In this document: positions 1-10,600 of the stretch, one piece after another
Layout: each line of letters opens with the position of its first letter
Position numbering within the stretch: the stretch's first letter is position 1
NCBI RefSeq assembly: GCF_041260155.1
Contig: NC_091946.1
Span: forward strand, 19,123,353 to 19,187,352
Source: Ptychodera flava
Lineage: Eukaryota > Hemichordata > Enteropneusta > Ptychoderidae
Direction of reading: 5' to 3'
DNA length: 64,000 bases
The notes under the pieces: model-generated
What the model was told of the DNA's origin: nothing
Seen by the model: the letters and a program-made list of their open reading frames with translations, nothing else
The model's database searches: none
Position numbers and translations under genes: made by a program

Positions 1-328
1 CGGACTCTCAAACTCCTTTAATTCTTTTCTGATCTACCACATGTGGAGTTTCATTTTGAAGCCCTTTGGGTAAGAAAAAATTTCACAGTCTTAGTTTCTT
101 GACAATCGAAAATTGTATTTCTCTTCGTAGAGTTAACACAGGAATGGCGGCCATTTTGAGTTTCAAATTTCGGTAAATCTTTGGTAATTTGTTTCTGTAG
201 TGTAGTTTCAAAATTTGCACTGTTACCACCAATTTTTATTCTGGATTTTGAAAGTGAATAGTTGAAAGATTCTTTGAGGAAAATTTGAGCGAAAGTTTAT
301 GTCTTTTACTTTCGAGGCGCATACTACC
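1..328. mobile_element. TTAA-target MITE, family A, cut by the window edge
   Basis: The right end reads GGCGCATACTACC followed by TTA. This is the inverted form of the left end GGTAGTATGCG seen at 48077 and, diverged, at 25100 and 42223. The interior (CTCTCAAAC near base 6, a long A/T-rich middle, TGAGCGAAAG near 287) lines up with the full-length copies at 25100-25452 and 42223-42545. No coding capacity is visible. TTAA targets and TIRs starting GG suggest a Kolobok-like non-autonomous element; that class is inference. The left end lies outside the window. Confidence 0.7.
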
Positions 329-331
329 TTA

Positions 332-1974
332 GGCTGCATTCACAAATAACAGTTGTGGTGGCCGGGGAGGGAGGGGGGGGGGGCGCTAGAGGAATCGCGA
401 TTAAAATCTTTTTTTTTTCAGATTCCCCATCAATGCCCTCAAAAATTTTCAAGTCTCCTGTCTGTATGATCAAAATTTTTAGTCCCCCACTCAATTATCA
501 TATAGCCGCATACTTATTAGGCACGCAAAGAAAAAACAAACAAACATGTATTGGGCAGTTCTGCTCGCATGTGTTCGACATTATCTGTTATTAGCAGTTT
601 ATGGAGCCCTTTTCCTATAAGGCAAGTTCTTAAATTGATTCAATTTTAATCGCATTAGTGGATTTTTTGGATTTATCAGTGTAAGCCGACTTGAGTTAAT
701 ACAACTCTTGCCAGATCAATGGCAGCTGCTGAGGAGCACACAATGATAATCATGAGAGAGTATGCAAATTGTGAATTCCTGGCTACATTTTGCCAAATTG
801 TGAAATACTGAGCATAGTGACCTACCGAAGATATTATTTCAAAAGTACGAGACATACATGACTTAGATGCTGCTCAAAATTGACAAAACTGGCAGGTTAA
901 ATATTCCATAAAATAAACGTTTTAATCTCTAAAATTGTTGGTGTAATAAAGGTAAATTTGGTGGAAATTAACTAATTCTATTCAGTCACACATTTTTTGT
1001 TGAGAGTCTTTAGGCCCCCTGTTGAAAGTTTTACTTTTGTGTTATTTTAAGATGAGAATGTAAAAAATTAGCAAATCAAGCATGGTGACCCCATCTTTTT
1101 TCTTTGATATTTGATTATTCTCATATGCCAGAATTCAAAAATCCTTGATAACTTTCAAGTTCCCTGGTCTTCCATATCATGTGCTGCTCTCTTGTCTGAT
1201 CTTGTGTACAAGTGTATTTCACTTTTGTGAGCGTCACTGACCAAAACTCTTCTTCAACTACATCAGAGTCAGAGCTATCTCTGCCACTGCCGATACGCAG
1301 TGACAGTGACACTGCAGTAAGTAGCACGGCAGTCGCTGTATTAACTTTGATTATTTTGACAATAGTCTTTTCAGCTTATACAACCATGTTCTTGTTCTAC
1401 TCCCTACAGCATTTTGCGCTGTCTTGTATTCAGCTTGCCAACACAGCCTGTGTATGTGTACTGTGCATTGTATCATTGACAAATGACTTTCAGTCTGGAT
1501 TCTAATTCAATTATCATCCAATACAAATTAATATATACAGGCTTTGTCGATAAATTGAATATTGTGTGTTTCAGCATACTGTAGGGATCGAGACAGCAAG
1601 AAAGTGTATTTGATATATTTCTTAGAAATATTGCAAAAATTATCAACAGTTGCAGCTATGCCCCGTTACTAAGCCCCCTTGTTTGGTTTTTGAAAAATCC
1701 TACATGTTTAGACTTTTTCGGGATAAAAGTCATGAAATGTGACAAAACGGTTCTAGATTTTGCTTAATTACAATTAATATTAGAACAATCGGATGACATT
1801 GATGTGCAATTGAATTACCTACCAAACCTTGGAATTGGAAGATGTAAAGGGAAGGGAACTAAAAAATTTTCAAGTCCCCTTATAGGCAGTGCAAAACCTT
1901 CAAGTCCCCTTCAACTATCCCAAAATTTTCGAATCCCCCTCAATTTTTTCTCACCGTTTTTAGTGAACGCAGCC
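332..1974. mobile_element. Non-autonomous TIR element B
   Basis: The left end GGCTGCATTCACAAATAAC and the inverted right end (bases 1951-1974, reading GGCTGCGTTCACTAAAAAC on the minus strand) match at about 19 of 24 positions. TTA precedes the left end and TTAA follows the right end. The interior holds a G-run at 364-383 and related short segments with TTTTCAAGTC near 450 and 1870. No long reading frame with family similarity is seen, so it is probably non-autonomous or decayed. Confidence 0.6.
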
Positions 1975-1995
1975 TTAAGGGACTGGTCAGTTTCT

Positions 1996-2125
1996 TCAGC
2001 CTGGGGGGGGGGCGGTGGATTCATGGGGGGGGGGTCACCCTGTTTTTGACTTTGGTGATAGGGGGGGGGGTCACCATGTTTTTGAAATACCCAATGGGGG
2101 GGGGGGGTCAGTGTGTTTTTGAATT
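1996..2125. repeat. G-run tandem repeat, left side of element C
   Basis: Four runs of 7 to 12 G on the plus strand. Three of them are followed by a GTCAC or GTCAG and TGTTTTTGA motif. The spacing could support G-quadruplex formation. Similar units lie at 3268-3360 on the other side of element C in the same orientation, although the element ends themselves are inverted. Confidence 0.7.
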
Positions 2126-2187
2126 TTGACACAGGCTCATCATTGCCTAAAATGCTAGTGTCAGCCACAAATTTCATCATTCAGTTG

Positions 2188-2480
2188 TATTTTTCGGCGC
2201 GCCCTTCGGGCGCGTAACTTTAATAATCAGTCATATTTTTCAGCACGCCCAACTTTAACATATCAAGCATACATACATCAGAGATATCTGTATGTTCAAT
2301 ATTTTTCAGCGTGCTCTTCAAGCTCATTACTTTAATATATCAGACATTTTTCAGCATGCCCTTCAGGTGCATGATTTTAATATACAAGGCATATATATCA
2401 GAGATATCAGGATGTTTCATATTTTTCGGCGCGCCCTTCGGGCGCCATACTTTAATAAATCAGAGATATCTTGATGTTTG
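2188..2480 (+). repeat. Tandem repeat of about 46-75 bp with a GC hairpin
   Basis: Five units start with TTTTTCRGC. The first and last contain the stem CGCGCCC or GCGCCC, a TTC loop, and GGGCGC. The middle three carry decayed versions of the stem. Each unit continues with CTTTAATA-like sequence and three end in a CAGAGATATC segment. It sits inside element C. Confidence 0.65.
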
Positions 2481-3146
2481 CAAAGTGAAAGTGTACATTA
2501 TGAAATCTGCATTTCATATGAAAAGGATGACAAATTCATGATACTTTTCTGTTCTCTCTATGAGAATTCAGTATGAGAAAGCAACATGCATAAATATTTC
2601 ACAATATATATTTGATACACTGACTTATTTTAGAGATAGAAAAATGACAAGATATCTTTCCTTCTCATTGATGCAATTATTTTCCTTTGTGTCACAGGTT
2701 TTCTGTAGAAAGATGCTTTTTTTATGAACAAAACAGTTAAAAAAGGCAGTTTTTGTCATTATTAGCTTTGTTTTTATGGTTTCAATGTTACAAGAAAAGG
2801 TCCTCTCAGACACTGTACACATCAGATTTGGCTAAAAAAGCTCTCTATGGCTCCTCAGGAGATTTAATTGGATGGTTGGCAAGTCTTAACACAAATCAAA
2901 GTTTTGATTCACTGCTTTTTCCTCTTTGATATTAATGATTGACATCCATCTTTGTACAACAGTTCAGGACATCTGGTTTAAGCATAGAAAGTGTGAAATA
3001 CATTCACAGCTCATTCAAAATACAGCTCATTCAAAATGTACTGTATTCAAACTTTAAGATTGACACTTTGAAATTCCTATCTTACAACTGACATGTTAAC
3101 AACATAGAATGACTATTTAAAATATAAATATATATGTAACAAAATG

Positions 3147-3147
<1 letters not shown>

Positions 3148-3221
<74 letters not shown>

Positions 3222-3228
3222 ATATATA
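3148..3228. repeat. (AT)n microsatellite
   Basis: About 80 bp of nearly pure AT dinucleotide inside element C. Confidence 0.95.
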
Positions 3229-3267
3229 TGATTATGTCCACCTTTTGTTTTACCTATGTCGCGCGCC

Positions 3268-3360
3268 GGGGGGGGGGGGGTCACCCTGTTTTCGAAATTT
3301 GGAATAGGGGGGTTACCCTGTTTTCAAATTTGGAATAGGGGGGGGGGTCAGCCACTTTTT
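3268..3360. repeat. G-run tandem repeat, right side of element C
   Basis: Three G-runs on the plus strand. The first two are followed by a TCACCCTG- or TTACCCTG-type motif, TTTTC and AAATTTGGAATA; the third by GTCAGCCACTTTTTGACG. They are related to the block at 1996-2125. Confidence 0.7.
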
Positions 3361-3689
3361 GACGTCGGCAAAAAATAATCCACCGGCCCCCCCAGGCCGA
3401 AGAAACTGACCAGTCCCTAAGTTGTGTTCCGTTGCTCTTCAATGCGTTCATAGAATGGCAATTCTTTGATGTAAGGGAGAGTCACTTGTTTTTTATCAAA
3501 GACAAGAGGAAAGGTCAATATACTTTTGGTGCTGGCAATCATGAGAGAATCAGTATTTTTTATGCAGCCCTATTTTCAAATGCTCCACTTTTGTTCAGGC
3601 CCATAGAATTTGTTACCGTTTTGAAAAGAGCGATAAGTAGGTTTCTGTGTTGAACTTCCCGGTAGGTTTCTGTATTGAACTTCCCGCTA

Positions 3690-4020
3690 GACCCACGCTT
3701 AGAGGAAGAAGCGAGATCCCGACATCCACCGAGACTAAGGCTATTGTATAAGGCTTTACCCTAAATCCATATGTCCTGTATTTCCAAAGTTGCCTTATTA
3801 AAACGCCTTCCCTTCAAATTCAACTAACTGTCATGTAAAATATGTTTTTTCCAGTTCGAATGTCCACAAATGTCGGTCCGGCAGGCTGAGCACACGCCGT
3901 CGACTGTTTTACGCCGCGCCGATGGTGTGACCTTGTTCAAGATTGCAGCTAAAATAAACACCCCCTTGCTCACTGACATTTAGGACAAAGGTCACACCAC
4001 AGTCTGTGTAGCGGTTGAAA
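3690..4020 (+). promoter_or_regulatory. Conserved 5' flank of ADP-ribosyl cyclase gene 1
   Basis: This stretch is similar to 29137-29403, directly upstream of the second copy. Shared blocks include CTTAGAGGAAG, a TATAAGGCT-type segment (near 3747) and GTCACACCA just before the start codon. It probably holds the promoter and 5' UTR. The TATA-like reading is weak and the transcription start is not defined. Confidence 0.35.
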
Positions 4021-4262
4021 ATGAACATTAACACAATCCTCGTTGCCGTGTGTGTCTCTCTACTGTCAGCTGAAACGACATGGGCACACATGGACAAGTA
4101 CAGACTTCAGAAAATGCCGCTGTCTTTGGCATACGGTAAGAATGATTTTAGCGTGAACGATTTCTGTCCGGAGAAAGGAACCACGCAGAACCTAAAGGAG
4201 ATCTTCATTGGTCGCTGCTGGGATTACCAGTTTGTTTACAACAGGCAGTCCTGTAGAACAAG
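4021..4262 (+). CDS. ADP-ribosyl cyclase 1, exon 1
   Basis: Codes for the signal peptide and the first conserved block (GTT..LKEIFIGRCWDY). Ends in phase 2 at donor AG/GTAGGC. Reading through the donor meets TAG at once, which supports the splice. Confidence 0.9.
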
Positions 4263-7200
4263 GTAGGCTTTTGTTCTTTTCGGATCGACAAAAGGAATTA
4301 ATACCAAATAATGTATGTCCTTATCTAAAACATATTTTCCCGCTACCATGGCTTGGAGCTTAAGATGCGCTTTTGGTCCTATCTCTTGCTACTAACCATA
4401 GCGAGGAAAAATGGACCATTTCACGATTAAGGAGTTTTAAAATGAAAAATCTGAATACTCCACCAGCTTCATTTCAGTCAATAATTCTGTCTCAACTTGA
4501 GAAATATGAAGGCATGCAATGAAGAATTAAATCCACCCTTTTGTTTCACTTTCGTTTGTACCGTTGTACTAGGCCTAAATTGCAAAAATACCCGAATATC
4601 AAACCAGTATTGCGTATCTTTACACAAATCATCCAGTTCAAAACAAGTGTACATATCTCGATTAATGACGCTGCCATTGGTGGTATATTACCAACAAAAA
4701 CATTTGAAATATTTCATGTTGAATAGATAACTACAATGTAAATAATATTTGTATTTTTGTTAACCTATTCACCCGTCATGCCTCCCTTGAGCCCACGCAT
4801 TGAACTCTGCCCTTTGACCCCCCCCGGTTCTAAAACAGAATTTTCCGGTCCATTCTCCGAAATAATCTCCATTGCTACTTCCGTCACCCCTGGCTCTCCG
4901 AAAATGTATCTGAGATTGCTCCTGTAAAGTTAAAGCCCTGATAAGATCTAGTAATTAGTATATGTGATGACTTGCACAGTTAACACTCTGACATTTGAAT
5001 ATGGATTATGTCGGTCGCTGCTTTCATTTTGTTTCAATGCTTTTCAGCGAATTGAAAAACTGCACAGAACTGTGGGAATTATTCCATGACGCGTTTGCAT
5101 ATCAAAGCCCGTGTAATGTGACCAGTGAAGGGTACCAACCTTTCATCGACAAGTCAATGCAAGCCGTAGGAATAAATAAGGTTCGTAAGTATTTTATTAG
5201 TATTCTTTCAAATTTGTACAAAGTACCAGATGTGAACTAAAAATTCTCTGATGTTTCAATAAACATGTGTATACGAGGTTTTCGTTGAATTATCACTTTT
5301 TCTCTGACAATATATCAACCCCTGTACCTCCCTGTGGAGGGAAGTGTCCCACGCTAGGGTAGGTTCAAGGTCAAAGGCCTATTTACCGATTTAAAGCGGG
5401 TTTGGACTATTGGACCTCTGGCCAATTGATCATGTTTGCAGCGCAAGCGCGTCATCTTAGAGCTATAACCTCATTATAATATGCTAAAGTTAAATACAAG
5501 TGGGCAATGAAGTTATTTACGATATCGCGATTAAACATCGAACTTGAAGAACTTCACTTAAAAAAAACGCTCAAAAATAGAACTTAAAAATAGGTTGTTG
5601 TACCATTGCTGTCGCTACTTATACAAACTCTTCATTTGTCGGTTCATCCAGCTGCTACAGACTAAAATTTTACAATCAAAATCAATCTCAAGCCGTACAC
5701 CTTTCCAACATATTAAATGGCGCGTTGAGCTTCCAAGCTGGCGTTTGAAATTTACGCGAGCTCAATAGGCAGTGCGCAGGTCGATCTCCTTGTTGAGAAC
5801 ATAAACCCCGGCTCCAGCATGTCAGATTGGCGGATTCAAGCAAAGCATATTATAATGACTCCATTTGACCTTTGTTCTCGTAACATCTTTACGTCAAGAC
5901 GGGGAAAAAGATTTCACACATTTTTACAAAAAAAAATACATCTAAACATTCAGTATTGAATGGCCAGTCCAAAACCTGTGAATTTTAGTGAAATCACGCT
6001 GCTTACCTACAATTTCTACCAGCACGGGCACTGGCCAGCGCGGTTTGAAGTTTCGTGCAGTGCGCTTGGCAGACGTTGAGGCCAAAAAAAACCAGATATG
6101 AACTGTAAATGCTCACGTGTTTCATTATATATTGAAGTTTTGTGTAAATTTAAACCGTTGCCACATGTTTGCAACTTCATTGAAATTATTATGATCAACA
6201 TAATGAACAATAATCACCGCCGATTAATTCTAAAAGGTCATGAAGTATACAAATATGTAATTAGCTGAAATAAAAATATTAAGGTTATTTGACTGCTCTT
6301 ATTGTATCACCACTTTATATACCGGTAGCAAGTGTAATTACTGTTGGCCAAGTCCTTCAAGCCATATATGCCGAGCTGTGAAAGCTCATTAGATATGCAA
6401 ATTATAAATTAGCTGACATGAAAATGTGAAATGACTTTCGATATTGTTTTAACCTAGTACCTGGTATAATCATCAATGTACATACCACGTTTTGCCAACT
6501 TTGATCAAGTAAATCCCGGTGTATATATCCCTAATAAGCAAAGTTCATTAAATATGTAAATTAGGAGTTGCCTTAAGTAAAAATGCTTAATGATTGTCAA
6601 TAATGTTGTATCATGGTATCTGTAATATGTGTAGCAAATTTTGTCAACTTTGGTCAAGTCAATTCGGATATATATCTCTAATTAGGAAAGATCATTAAAT
6701 ATGCAAATTAGGAATTGGCTGAAGAGAAAATGCTTAATGACTTTCAATAATGTTGTATTATAGTGTCTTTAATGTACATAGCAAGTTTCATCAACTTTGA
6801 TCAAGTCAATTCAGATAAATATCCCTAATTATGAAAATTCATTTAATATTCAAATTAGGTTTTGGCAGGAGTAAAAATGTCTTTTGACTTTCAATAATAT
6901 GATATCACAGTATCTTTGATGTATATAGCAAGTTTCAACAACTACATTCAAGTTAATTCAGATATATATCCCTAATTAGGAAAGTTCATTAAATATGCAA
7001 ATTCGGAATTGGCTGAAGAAAAAATGCTTAATGACTTTCAAAAATATTGTATCATAGTGGCTTCAATACATGTAGCAAGTTTCATCAACTTTGGTCCAGT
7101 CATTTCAAATATATATCCCTAATTAACAAAGTTCATGAAATATGCAAATTAGGAATTAGCTGTAGTTAAAACGCTTAATGACTTTCAATAATGTTAAATC

Positions 7201-7561
7201 ATAGTATCTTTAATATACATACCAAGTTTGGTTAATTTTGATCAAGTCAAATAAGACATATATCCCTAGTTAGGAAAGTTCATTAAATATGCAAATTAGC
7301 TTTTATCTTTCATGTCAGCCCTTAATGCTTCCCACTGCTGATATATCCTGGTGTGATCAACATTTGTAACAAATCTCATCAAATTGTGTGTAGTCGTTTT
7401 TAATGTATATCCGTTTTTTCTAAAATCATTAATTATGCAAATGAGCAAAAAGTATGAAAGCCACACCCACCAAAAACTAATCAGTTCTTGCCATTTGCTA
7501 ACTGAATCTATGTACCAGATTTGATTCTGATCTGATGAGCCGTTTTTGAGATATCGGACCA

Positions 7562-7600
<39 letters not shown>

Positions 7601-10600
7601 CACGGACACACAGACAGACAGACATCGCTGCGACATATGCTCACGTGTGTAAACACGTGAGCAAAAAAAGATTGTGCTGTTCCGATAGCCCGAACTACCT
7701 TTTTTTTGCCCACCGATCCTAAACTATTTAGAGCTACATACACACGGAAGTAAACCAGACATGAACTGAAAATGCTCACGTGTTTTCATAGATATTGCAT
7801 TGTCTGTAAATTTAAACTTTTGCCAATAGTTTTAAAGTTTTTTAAGCTGTGATGATCAAGATCATGGACATTATCATGACAGACCAATGACAACGGCCTT
7901 TTTATTTACAAATATGAATTCGGTGGAAAAAATGCTGAATGTCTTTGGCTTCTGGCATTGTATCAGCATTTACATAACAAGTGCAATTGATTGGTACAGT
8001 GCTTCACACTGTATAGGCCAAAGTGATATCACCATAAAGTAATGAAAAGCCATATACGCATTCTTTCAGAAAACCATTTTTATTTTTAAGAACTCAAGTA
8101 AAAGATAAACAACATGGCTACTTTTGATAAATCTTTCAAGAAAATAGATTAAAATGAGCCATTGAGAAGGACATAGTTTAAATAGCAATAGAGAGTTAGT
8201 ATGAGTAGTACGGAGAAATAATGGAGTGTTTTTGTGTAAGAGTAGTAAGGAGAAATTCCTCTGTATGAAAGTGGCTAACCAGTACTGGTCTTGCAAAGTG
8301 CCCTTGCTGAGTAATCCTTAAGTGTAATTGACATCACTGCAGAAATCTTTCAATTTTTTTTCTTTACAGTTGATTGTGAGATCATACCATTCAGTGCAAG
8401 GGGTGGTAAGCTGTCAAACTGTGAGCGTTTGGCGAGATTATTGTACCATCTCTCGGACTGAATGGTATGAACTCAATGTCAAGCTGGCGACGTCCTCGAA
8501 GCCCGGTGTCTTCAGTGTTTCAAAACGGCTGGAGAAAACATCAGGTTAACGTCAAATCAATGATATTTTGGGTTGGCTGGGCATGAAATAAACTGAACCT
8601 GTTTGTCCCACTTTTTCCTCGGGCAGTTCTCAGGCAGCTACGGGTAGTCACGGGCAGTAATTAGTATGACCGCAGTTTTGATTAAATTCTATTTTACAAT
8701 GCAATCCAAATTGGTTTGTGGTCACTATAGTATGACTCAAGTACACCACTTTGCATGCAATGGATGTTAGTGTAAATGTGATCAAGGCATGATCCATAGT
8801 CTGTTGTTGACTCCTCAATAACTTGTGTGTAGTTGAAGTGCTTTGTCATAAGTTCAGATAGTTGTCTTGTAGATTGTGTTTGCTTTTGTAAGTCAACATT
8901 GAAATCACCAATGATCACGGTTGGTAGATTGTACTCAAGTGTATGGATGAGCTGAAGAAGAGCATGTTGTAAGTTTGATGTAGGTGATGATGGTGGATTG
9001 TAAACACCAACAATTTGAACTAAACCAAATGTTGTTTTGTGTATTGCAATTAAGAAATCTGTATTAAAACAATGCAGTGTCTGTGGGGTAGCTTCAAGAG
9101 TGTTTTCTTTGCTGTACATAACCATACCATGATATGGTCTGGTGTTGTTTTGACGGTTTTTATCATCCTGTCTGAAAAGGTTGAAGTCTGCTATTTTGAA
9201 GTCATCATTGTGATCGCCGGTTTGTAGTCTTGATTCACTGCAAATTAGTACATCAGCTGAAGTTAAGCTGAAATCACTAGCAACATCTTGAAAATGGCAA
9301 TGAAGAGATCTCACATTTTGATAAGTAATAATGAATCTGTTCGATATAATATATGGTAATGTGAAACAGAGTTGTAGCATGGAATGGGTTCTCATGCGTT
9401 GCATCTCTTGTGTAACATCAGTGCTAACTGATATTTGATTTTCTTGTAATGTGGTTATGTTGAGACCTGTAAGTTTAGTCACTCTGCTTAAAGCAACATA
9501 GTGTACATGACACTGATTTCTCTTGTTTGCTGTACTGAAGTCCACAACCACATTGTTAAGTGTATCACCTTGACAACGATGTATTGTTTGGCACTAGCTG
9601 GTCTGAGTGGAAATTGTTTTCTCACAACTTCTGCATTTTTGTATCTTCCCACTCTAAATTGCCGTGATATCTGTAAAACTGGCGTCCATCTGTGAGATAC
9701 TTTGTCATGTATTAAATGCCGTTTTTCACGTCGCAGGTTTTTGCCAACACAATTGTCATCAAATAAAATCCATAGAATAGTAACATGATGCAAATCAGGT
9801 CCATCGATGTATTTGATTACTCCTGGAGTACCATTTATCAATCCATCATTTACAGACAGATTAATGCAAAGCTCAATACGCTGATTTGTTCCAATTGATA
9901 ATTTAGAAACTAACCCCATTGTTTTTTGAGCAGGAAGCATGACAACAATACCTAATGTTTTGTGTTTTATGATCTCAGAGACATCGCCAATGACTGTATC
10001 AGTAGCAGGTATACATGTTTTTATTCGTGTAAGTCTGTCATATGCTATTGCATTGTGGTCATCAACAAGTCTGTTCTCGCAATAAAGATGTACTGTCGAC
10101 TCATCAATAGATGAAGTTTTTTTATCAACACTGACTATTCGAGTTTGCAGAACTTTTATGTCATGAGATGTATGCTTTCCCTCACGTATACGGTTGAGTA
10201 ATTTAGCAAAATTCTGGTCATCCTTTTGCCTCATAATATCTGTTAATTCAAACATTTTGAACAGGTCTTTCCAGATGTTGACAGCCAATGGCCCATAATC
10301 ATGTTGAAGGTCGTTAAATATCCAACCATCAAAGACAGGTTTTAATTGATATAAGTCGCCAAAGCTAACAACGCTGACACCAACAAAGATTTTATTGTTG
10401 GCCATTATCTGTTGTAGTCTGAGATTGATATAATTTAACATACCATTACCAACCATGGAGATTTCATCTATGAATATGACTTTGAAGTTCTTGTATTTTG
10501 CTTGTAGAGTATTAAGTCTTTCTGATGTCAGTGGTCTATAATGAAAACCTTGGGATGCAGGAATTTGAAAAGCTGAATGAATTGTAGTACCCTTAATGTT

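Larger units (their letters stand above)
1979..3417. mobile_element. Non-autonomous TIR element C with G-rich subterminal repeats
   Basis: The left end GGGACTGGTCAGTTTCTTC is matched by the inverted right end GAAGAAACTGACCAGTCCC (3399-3417), and the similarity continues inward through a G-run into GGTGGATT. TTAA precedes the left end and TAA follows the right end. Inside are G-run repeats near both ends, a hairpin-bearing tandem repeat (2188-2480) and an AT microsatellite (3148-3228). No transposase is visible. Confidence 0.7.
6090..7664 (+). mobile_element. Repeat element with CACGTG palindromic ends and 147-bp internal repeats
   Basis: The left end contains TGCTCACGTGTTT (about 6108). The right end is a (CAGA)n tract (7559-7623), then CATCGCTGCGACATA, then the palindrome GCTCACGTG-TGTAAA-CACGTGAGC at 7639-7662. 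The middle is a tandem array with a 147-bp period. A second truncated left end starts at about 7750, and a right end without the array lies at 18890-19118. No protein coding is seen, so this is a non-autonomous element of unassigned class. Confidence 0.6.

Noticed and set aside
7639..7662. Reading the GCTCACGTG palindrome as a classic Helitron 3' hairpin
   Set aside because: No CTRR end follows it, and the left end of the repeat carries the inverse sequence, which fits terminal inverted repeats better.
7296..7779. Minus-strand frames rich in Cys, Val and Ser (VCLSVCLSVCLS type)
   Set aside because: They are translations of the CAGA microsatellite on its complementary strand, and recur at every such tract.
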